Of a DNA stretch of 64,000 bases, positions 55,932 through 64,000 are shown piece by piece. The notes below the pieces were generated by a model, which saw only the letters and a list, made by a program, of their open reading frames with translations, searched no databases and was not told the origin of the DNA. The stretch is from assembly GCA_963969395.1 (NCBI GenBank), contig OZ017799.1, positions 2,544,501-2,608,500 on the forward strand, written 5' to 3'. The position numbers and the translations under genes were made by a program. Source of the stretch: Pseudoscleropodium purum. Lineage: Eukaryota > Streptophyta > Bryopsida > Hypnales > Brachytheciaceae. Positions within the stretch are counted from its first letter, which is position 1. Each line of letters starts with the position of its first letter.

Positions 55932-58900
55932 TTCAATCAAGTGGAACTTTATATTGAAATTCTACAATAACTTCAAAACAAATCCAAAGAAAATAGTTAG
56001 AAAAAAACTCCAAACCTATAAATAAAGCAAGGTCCCAAGAAGATTTCAAGTAACTAATATATTAAAATTATCTCATATAGGGAGTCATAAAATCAAGCAA
56101 GAAATTCCTATAAGAATTTGGTACCAAACAACAATAAAAAAGTTAAGAGATATCACATTCTTATCCACTTTTTCAAGGCACATGCCATAATCTTAGAATT
56201 ATAATTTGTAAATATTGCAAGAATAATTCCATTATCCTTTAAAAGAACTTGATAGAATTACATATATGACATTGTATTTTTCTCTTAGAATTCAAGTATT
56301 ATATTAAAAGTTGGAACAACATACAATAATCTAGTGGATTGGTAATTTCACAATGATCATCTTCCATTCAAATTTCATTTCACTACGTAAATGTTAAGAT
56401 GCTTAAATACAACACTATGCAATTCAAATACATGACAATTTTATAACTTCTTGTATATATTAGAGGTATAGAAATGAACCAAATTAGATGTACCCTAGGT
56501 CATTTGGCACCCAAGTTAGTACAAAGATAAGCTTTTGCTACTATTGTACACCTCAACTTCTACACCCTCTATATCAAATTTACCAAATCCAACATACTAA
56601 AAATGCAATTTGGAAATTTTCTCGAAAGAATTCCACCAAAACAAAAGATTATTGAAATTTTAAAATACACAACAATGAACAATGGAAATTACATTTCAAA
56701 CTTTGACAAAGAAATAAGTCTTTGTCATGGCATTAGTACTATAGTTTTGTTTAATGCCTTTCAACCAAGATTATACATCTAAAATTTTCAAATCTTCTAT
56801 ACCATATTCACTTTCACCCATCCACAAAATTCATATCCAACTCTAATATAACAAGGTAATTTGCAACTCCAATCCATTAACACCCATTTCTACCATTACT
56901 TTATACAAATTTGCACTAAATATCATGAAGATTGTTTCAATGGCATATATTTTTCTAAAAGCCATCCAATTTGCATACTTTTCAAATGCCATCTTTCAAA
57001 ATTGGAACATGAACATAATAATTGTCTAATTTGTAACCATACATCATGTTAATGACAACATCATATTCTAATAGTTGATATAGATTTCCTTCAAAGCTGA
57101 ACTATTTATACGAACAAGTGTGAGATAAAATAACTATCAATTTAGGAAGGCAATATAACTTTTAATAATATGAAGTGGTATTATATTCAATTTCATTAAA
57201 TGTTAATGACTTTCTATTCCAAAATAACAAATGCCTCATTTTTATATTTGAAGATGAGAATTTTTAGAACATATGAACAAAGTCAAAAAAGTTCACTACT
57301 CAATATCCTCGTTGCATTTGCATTGATGTTCTAATGTATAAAGTACACATGATGACAATTAGTGCTTAAAGGTAATGTCTTCCCATTGGAAAGTCAAACT
57401 TGTATCATTCTCTAATCTAAGTAGGAAAAAGATCCTTAAACAATGGTACATATTGGATTTTTCAATGGACCAACAACAATTCAAAGTAGTGATGTTTTTA
57501 AAAATTTCAAAACTTCATAAGTAAAAGTAGATAGATGTGACTACCATTTGTCTTCCATTACAATATTAACACAATAATATACCTCAAGTTATGAACACAT
57601 GCTTAAATTCAAACAAAATTCTTTAGTAACAAGAAAACCTTGATAGAACAAAGTTGGATGAATTCACATGTACTAATTGGTATACTAAAAGAACTATAGT
57701 TTCATTTGAAGATTTGTGTCAATTAATTAATTCAGCATAAATACAAAATTTCACTCATGGAAACTAGGGCTAATTACAATATTGAACTATTATCCAACTC
57801 TAATTATAATAGCTTATGATACCAAATACATATGCATTTGAAAAAAGTAATTCAATACATATTCTATTTCAAGGCAATTGTAAGATAAAATATGGTACCT
57901 TTGGAAGGTCAAGTCTATCCTTCCACACAATATATACTAATTAATATAGCCTTACAAGGTGATGACCACCATTGGACTACTACTATTGTCCTTTTCACTA
58001 AGAAGTGACACTCAAAAGAATTATTGTATACAAAGTGATATGACTTTTTAATTTCTTCAAACCAAAGTGAAAATTGATGACCTCCAAAAGGCAATATTTG
58101 AATAGTGTACAATAGAATTCAAGATTTATTGGTAGCTACCATCAATTAAAAGTGCAATGCTTAATATAGAGTTTTTAGGGACATATCTTACCTTTAAGTA
58201 ATAAGACTTTCAATAGCAAGCCATGTCATAGATCACTTAGTAGCTCCTTCTTTGTAATTGATTAACTTTGAAAAGCTCCTCTTCTTCTACCCGAAGACTT
58301 TTATTTGACCAATAATACCTTGAAAAAAGATACAAAGAATTTCAAGGGAATACTTTGCCATAGACACCCATTTCTCAATAGATGAAATTGTTGATTTGCA
58401 ACAAAGTCTTCAATAATATCAGTCCTTCAAATGACTGAATGCTTTTGGATGAAAAAACTATTTCAGTTCATATTTCAACCACATCCATGGTGGTAAATTG
58501 AAGCATCACGAGAGACCCAAAATAAATGAAATATGAAGTCTTGCTTTCACCACAACTCTTTCCAAGAACTCATAGTCAAATGTGTCCAAAGCTCCTCACC
58601 AAGCATTCTTGTAAGAGGTCTAAATCCTCCATCTCCACAACCATTTCACAAGTTGATTTATGCCTACAACATTGCAACCATTTATTTGTTGAGCCAACTT
58701 CTTTTACCAATTGGCAATTGATCACTGCATACTAAGGGACTCAATGTGAGGACCTACTATCTACAACATTTTCACCCATGAGCCACACAACCACCCTACA
58801 TTGACAAGTTTTTGTAGAACAACAACAGGAAGGTAACGAAGTGCAACTCAAGTATCACCCCTAGAGCTGCTATACAACAACAAGCAGAGCCTCGTTGCAT

Positions 58901-58999
58901 CAAATGGACCAAACATATGAGCCTACCGAAACTAAGGACGCCTGTAACATCAATTCCAAGATGCAAAATTCACTCGCATGGTATTTCAAAACAACACCC
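55932..58999. other. AT-rich upstream region of the NLR, no gene seen
   Basis: Very AT-rich sequence without a credible frame or named repeat. It should contain the NLR promoter and any upstream noncoding exon, but I could not place a TATA box or start site with confidence. Short frames at 56861-57052, 57915-58112 and 58526-58735 have no recognisable features. Confidence 0.45.
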
Positions 59000-59314
59000 T
59001 TAGACTTGCTGAAATGCTTGGTCAAGTGCTACCAAAACCTCACTAAACCTGAAGCAGTCTAATGCAGGGAACCACGCTCAGATTCACACTTGAACGCATT
59101 CTAAGTGCGCATACCTTTACTGCCGTGAGGATGCAAGAGCAGCTACTTCACCGGCGAAATGACGCAGCGCAGAAGTCCTCCACAGGCAAGAACAACGTCA
59201 CATCACATGTATGAGAGCAGAGCCTCGTCTTATCCTCCCTGTGTGCACAAGCTCGTAGGACGTAACTTCAGAGACGCCCTAGCTCGAGAACTGCCACCAA
59301 ACAGATGCGAAATA

Positions 59315-59450
59315 GATGCGAAACAGACAGCAGAGGGGAAAGAGTAGAAGAGCTGGAGAGGCTGGGGTTTGGGAGACAAACGGATGCAAAACAGATGGCA
59401 GAGGGGAAAGAGTAGAAGAGCCGGAGGGGCTGGGGTTTGGGAGAGACGAT
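59315..59450. repeat. 68-bp tandem duplication
   Basis: CAGAGGGGAAAGAGTAGAAG at 59331 recurs at 59399, offset 68 bp. Both units continue with AGC(T/C)GGAG(A/G)GGCTGGGGTTTGG and are preceded by GATGC(G/A)AAACAGA. Confidence 0.8.
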
Positions 59451-59829
59451 GGGGTGTCGCGAGAGAAGGGCCTGCCAGGAGGCGGGAACCTGGGACGATA
59501 GTGGGACAGCGGTAGTCAGAGGTAGCAGTACTGGTACCAAATCACCAATAGTTGCAGCCGCCCCACGTGAAGAATGATGTTGAATAAGGACGACAGAGGG
59601 AGAGGACTGATTTCCTACTGCGTCGGAGCGCCACAGCCACTGTGAAGCGGCAAGGGACAGGTGTGAGGTACGGTAGCTTTGGCCACAATGATAGCCTATG
59701 TGCCTGTAGACTGCAGCAATGGCATTATTTAGCATGTTACTTGGGTCCTGCTGCGCGCAGAGGCAGTCTTCCCCACGTGAGGACTGGCTGAGGACTATCT
59801 TACTATTGCGGGGTTGAAGCCGAGATCGT

Positions 59830-59948
59830 GCTCTTGTCCTGGTCCGTCGTGGTGCTCCCTGCTAGGCCACCTGTGGCTGGCAGGTATTGTATTTTATTCT
59901 TGCAATGAAACCCCGTTTCATCTGTGTAAAACAAAAACGAAAAAAACA
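59830..59948 (+). mobile_element. Short A-tailed retroposon fragment with 13-bp target duplication
   Basis: AAGCCGAGATCGT occurs at 59817-59829 and again at 59949-59961, enclosing about 120 bp that ends in an A-rich tail (AAAACAAAAACGAAAAAAACAAA-like, 59925-59948). A long exact duplication with an A-rich 3' end is the mark of target-primed reverse transcription. The insert is thus a 5'-truncated LINE or a SINE. It is too short to assign to a family. Confidence 0.7.
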
Positions 59949-60300
59949 AAGCCGAGATCGTACGGGGATTTGGAGTCAGCTGTCGACAGATGGTCGTTTA
60001 CTCTGAGGTCTCTGTTTACTTCTTCGTAGCGATTCTGTAGCTAAGCTTACGTGGATCTTTCAGCGCAAAGGACGGGAGCCGGCATTGAGACCCCTGCGCT
60101 CGTCCATCGCACGAGAGGAGAGTCCTGGAGCGTGGCCTGAATGACCAAATGTCCGACGTTGGTTCGAAGAACACGGATGTGTTCTAGAAGAGGAGGGTGG
60201 CGCCTGTCTGCCGGCCTGTGCCCAGCGTTCTCTTTATTAAGTATTATCAGCTTGTAAGGACAGAAGAACGAGGAGAACCCTGATGATTCTGTCAAGAGGT

Positions 60301-63300
60301 TATTCTCCTCCTCTTCATTTGACTAAGTGACTTATGTATCAGGTGCATTTCTTTGATTGGATGAGTATCCAATTTTTAGTGATCTCACGTTTTGCGAGTC
60401 TACAATTTAATATCCTGTTGCCATATAATGTCATGGAGCTCTTGATCTTAGCCGGTGACATGGAGTAGAGGTGACAGTATGAAGTATACAACCCCAAACG
60501 CTAAAGCTCTGGATTATACTAAGCGTAGTTAGTAGATTTGTTTTGATTTTCCCGTAAATCCCTAATTGTTGTAACTTAGATGTGCAAGAATGTCGACTTC
60601 CATTCCATTGTTCCGACCTCTGACTGGGTCTCTGCACCATAGACTATCAAAGGCATGGCATTACCAATCTCCATCTGGCTTACATATGCACTAAGACGCT
60701 TATTGAGTTGCTGATTTGTGTACATCTCAGGGTTTTAGTTGTTGAAGAGAATAGATTTTTGCAATATTTGATTTCTTCCCATGATATCGTTTTAGTTTCA
60801 AAGCTGCACATTTACAGGATATCACCTGAAATTCGAATTAGTGTCTTTTGTGAGAAATGCAGTCAAAAAGATTCTTGCCCGTTTGTGTAACTCGAAATAA
60901 ATAATGTAGTCCCGTCAATCAATTGAGCAGGTAAGTAGTTAGATACTGGACTGGAGCTAACGAGGCTGGCAGTCTAGCTGACACGGTAGTAACTTCGGGC
61001 TCGGTAGGAGATCATGTTGGTACTTGATTTAAGAGAGTGGTGGTACTTGAATTGGTTGCAATGCTCATCACTAATACTTCCCTAGTGAAATGAAGCATCA
61101 TAGCTAATGTATGTAAACCCAAAATATTATTGACCCCTGCCCAATTTGGGCCTCTACCATTGGGGTCAACTCTTGGCATTTTAATATAAAGTAGAAGTAC
61201 CTATTTCGGATAACTTAAGCATTTCAAATTGGATGATGTGGGAAACTTATGGGGAACTCATTTTAGTGTGTGCAAAAATAAGGTTGTGGAAAAATATCAA
61301 AAAATCAAATTTTTTTTCCAAAAATGAATATTTTATTGAATTCAAAAGTGGATTTCGCACTCGGACCCATTCCAATTTGATAGACTCACATATTGTAGTT
61401 AGCTTTGGCACATCTCCTTAGGCCAAGAAGGAAGAGAGATGAATGGACAAGAAGGTACAAACCAAGAATCTTTTTCAATGACCATTGCATCTAGTTGTTG
61501 TTGTCCATAGTAGGTTAGCCTATGAAGCAATTATAGGAGGCGTCCAAAATAGGTACTTCTACCTTAGTCACTGTTTTGTAACTCCCAAGAACAACCCATG
61601 CAATTCTTACACATGGACAAAGATTCCTTCTTACTCTATTATTTAAAGGAACACTTTTGGTTTACCATTGCAAACGTGTAGGGAGTCCAAGGAACCACAA
61701 TAGAATCCAAAAGGACAAGAATAGTCTTCCCTTAAGGACAATAATGAGACCACCTTTTTTAGTGTCTTTATTTTGGCTGTGGAGTGTGGAGATTGTTTTG
61801 TGAATGCTTTTAGACTATAAAAATGGAAAATGAGCATTGACAGTGAGGTGTGGCATGATCTTAATTGCAGATCCTGCAAATTTTGAGTAGTTGTGTCCTC
61901 TAGGAGTCGACTGAATCTTATAAAGTACGCTTGATGTTGAAGTTATCTCGACACATTTGGGTTGCAGCAGATCAATATATGTAGTACAGAAATAAGTGTA
62001 GATGTAGTGTTAGTGATTTTAAAACTTTCCTACTACCTTTCAATGGTTTTATTTGGTTGTATGTATTTGTAATGAAATAAAAAGTTATGACTTGTACACT
62101 TGAAAGTCCTGAATTCTCTTGACTTGTACACTCAAAAAATTGTGGGTATTCAACACATGGAAGTGCCCAATTTTCAAGCTAGAAAAAATAAACTCATGTA
62201 TTGAATTCAAGGAATTTTCATGTCAAAAGAACGTTTTCTAGAGTTCTCCAATTGATTTTTATGATGGGAGAGTTTCCATATTTCATGAGAAGAAACCCCA
62301 CTTTCATGGCATCTCCCCATGAAAAAAACCATTTTTCATGTGTTAGATCCTAGTTGTTAACAAAACCCCAAAACTCTAGAGAAAATTTTCTAGATTTTTT
62401 CAAGTGTATTAAATTAGTAGGGTTTCATTTGGATTTAGGGAAATGCTTCTAGTGTAATGTTGCATCATTCAACATTGTTCAATCTTATGATCGTAGTATT
62501 GAATGTTGCCTAGTTACCTCAAATTAGATCCCACTTTAGATCAAATGGGGTTCAATATTCTTACAAATTGCTTATTGTGCCATTGAAAGAAATTTTCTAG
62601 TTATGAAATTCAAACGGAATTTTTTTAATGTGGAAGTACCATTTCAATCTTACACAATCTCAATCAAGCATACCAAATTTCTATTACAAAACTCCAAGAC
62701 TATAATTTTAAAGAAATTTTTTCATATATATATTCTATGATTTTACAAGGTTATAGATTGAAAAGTATTGGTGATATTTTTTGGCTATAATTTCTAGAAT
62801 ACAACTCCAAATAATTTAAGATTCACAAATACAAATGATTAGAATAATCTACTAACTTTGCATAAATTTTTCATGTCTTTTAGAAATATTCTAGTATTTG
62901 TAAGCAACACTTAGTTGGAAATCTACATTAATTGTGTTGATAGGGGTTTTAAACTTCAAATAGCAAATATGTGCCTTATCATTGGAATTTATAGTTTTTT
63001 CCCCACAATTAGACAAATGGATGAATTTTTTTCTTAAATGATGAATCCATAATTTTCTTCAAGCACACAAAGTATACTTTTCTTGTATTAGAATAGCAAT
63101 TATTGAATTATTTGTTTTTAGATGTGTCTAATTAAATAAGAGTTTCTTTATCCCCTAAAGGTCCAAAGTCTTGAAATTTCTATTTTAGAATTTCATACAA
63201 ATTTGTATAATGTCAAATTTTATTGTGAATTGTTGAATATTATTGTAAATGTATGAGGATGTACTAGGTTTCTAGTACATAAGACTTTTATTTCAATTAG

Positions 63301-64000
63301 TGCTTGATAAAAAATCATTCCCTCCAATGAACTAAATGCTTGAGCTTGGAGAGAAAAAAATTCAAAAATTCAAAATAAATTTTTAATGTTTATTCCTTCA
63401 TAGAGTTTATTTATATCTATATAGATAGTGTTGACCCATTACACTTTGACTATTAGATGTGAAAGTTATAAAGATTCTTGAAACTGCCATTATTTATTTA
63501 TTTTAATTTATTTTTCCTATTGGTTGAGTTATTATGTTTTCACGTATGCTTAAATTTAGGGGAAGATTTGATGTAATCTTACACAAAGTATATGACATTT
63601 GCTTGAATGTTGTATAAGGATTTCTTGGGCATGTTAAAACATTAGTGACTATTAAGGATGTGGCCAAATGAAGGCATTTTCAAACAAAATTATGGACTTG
63701 AATTGTGTCTAGTTATCACTAGTGAAAAGTTTATTGCATGCCTAGTAAACATGAGTTAGTCCAAATTGATGGCATATATTCTTCTTTAGTGCTCAATATG
63801 TTAGAATTTACTAGGGATGCACAAATTTTGAAGGAATTAATTTTGATTTGTGTTCCACCCTCAAATTGATTTTTGTCTTGATACTTATAATGAAGTTGTA
63901 CAAGCATTACATTTCCCACCAGCTAGATACCTACAAGAAGGAACTTGAGAGTGTTGTAAAGTGTTGTGAGCATCATATGAACAAGAAGTTAGAGAAGGAA
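60301..64000. other. AT-rich terminal region, no gene seen
   Basis: Only short unsupported frames (60431-60640 -, 60708-60890 +, 61233-61421 +, 61643-61879 -, 63731-63919 -). No RNA gene or array was recognised, and the window ends within this stretch. Confidence 0.4.

Larger units (their letters stand above)
59000..60300. other. GC-richer patch of unknown role
   Basis: Base composition changes abruptly to GC-rich and CpG-containing sequence. Short frames exist on both strands (59159-59347 +, 59735-59268 -, 60295-60047 -) but none shows a family. It could be a promoter/leader region of a noncoding or 5'-only transcript, or an old insertion. Confidence 0.35.

Noticed and set aside
59159..59735. 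Short frames in the GC-rich patch as genes
   Set aside because: They overlap on both strands, cross a 68-bp tandem duplication and show no domain.
1..64000. CRISPR arrays, rRNA operons and bacterial-type operons
   Set aside because: The tandem repeats have no constant spacer pattern, no rRNA signature was recognised, and intron-containing genes and plant transposons point to a eukaryotic nucleus.

Overview
The window looks like nuclear DNA of a land plant, most likely a moss. It is AT-rich, gene-poor and full of decayed repeats. The one substantial gene joins a protein kinase to an NB-ARC and a leucine-rich-repeat (LRR) domain. That kinase-NBS-LRR class is known from bryophytes, notably Physcomitrium. 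The moss assignment is inference; no rRNA, organellar or other taxonomic marker was seen.

Layout. From 1 to about 34 kb the DNA is a graveyard of degenerate genes and mobile elements. It holds three relatives of an unidentified coiled-coil/RING gene family (1.3-6.2, 15.8-16.9 and 19.8-21.8 kb). It also holds a hAT transposase split by an insertion (9.2-14.7 kb), a broken protein kinase (24.0-25.7 kb) and a long unidentified coiled-coil gene (30.3-33.8 kb). Several tandem arrays lie among them (periods about 109, 180 and 183 bp), together with six clusters of a degenerate GGGCGYGGAC motif.

Four GC-rich copies of one 3.3-kb element are inserted here: A 2723-6040 (-), B 9531-12832 (+), C 27017-30302 (+) and D 38390-41691 (-). 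Each has TGTCGCAGC...GCTGCGACA ends (one mismatch in D) and a perfect 5-bp target duplication (TATAC, ACATA, TCTAG, GTTTG). Each encodes one acidic, coiled-coil protein with a likely nuclear localisation signal. The ends and duplications are of the retrovirus-integrase type, yet no paired LTRs, reverse transcriptase or integrase are present. They are either giant solo LTRs carrying an ORF or a nonautonomous element. Three GC-rich MITEs (15523-15840, 36076-36365, 45817-46139) have CAGGGTTGAC ends and 8-bp duplications, so they belong to the hAT superfamily.

From 34 to 49 kb only element D, two MITEs and small repeats could be named. At 49.2-55.9 kb on the minus strand lies the kinase-NB-ARC-LRR gene in at least four exons. 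Its N-terminal helical region resembles the HeLo/DUF1221-type region of plant MLKL-like kinases, and its LRR exon holds about 42 near-identical 72-bp repeats with a 936-bp higher-order duplication. An in-frame TAG at the start of the LRR exon coincides with an alternative splice acceptor. From 56 to 64 kb the DNA is intergenic, with a GC-richer patch at 59.0-60.3 kb that holds a small truncated retroposon.

Across the decayed genes nearly every premature stop reads as CAA, CAG or CGA changed to TAA, TAG or TGA, while frames are often kept. This fits C-to-T decay of methylated, silenced DNA.
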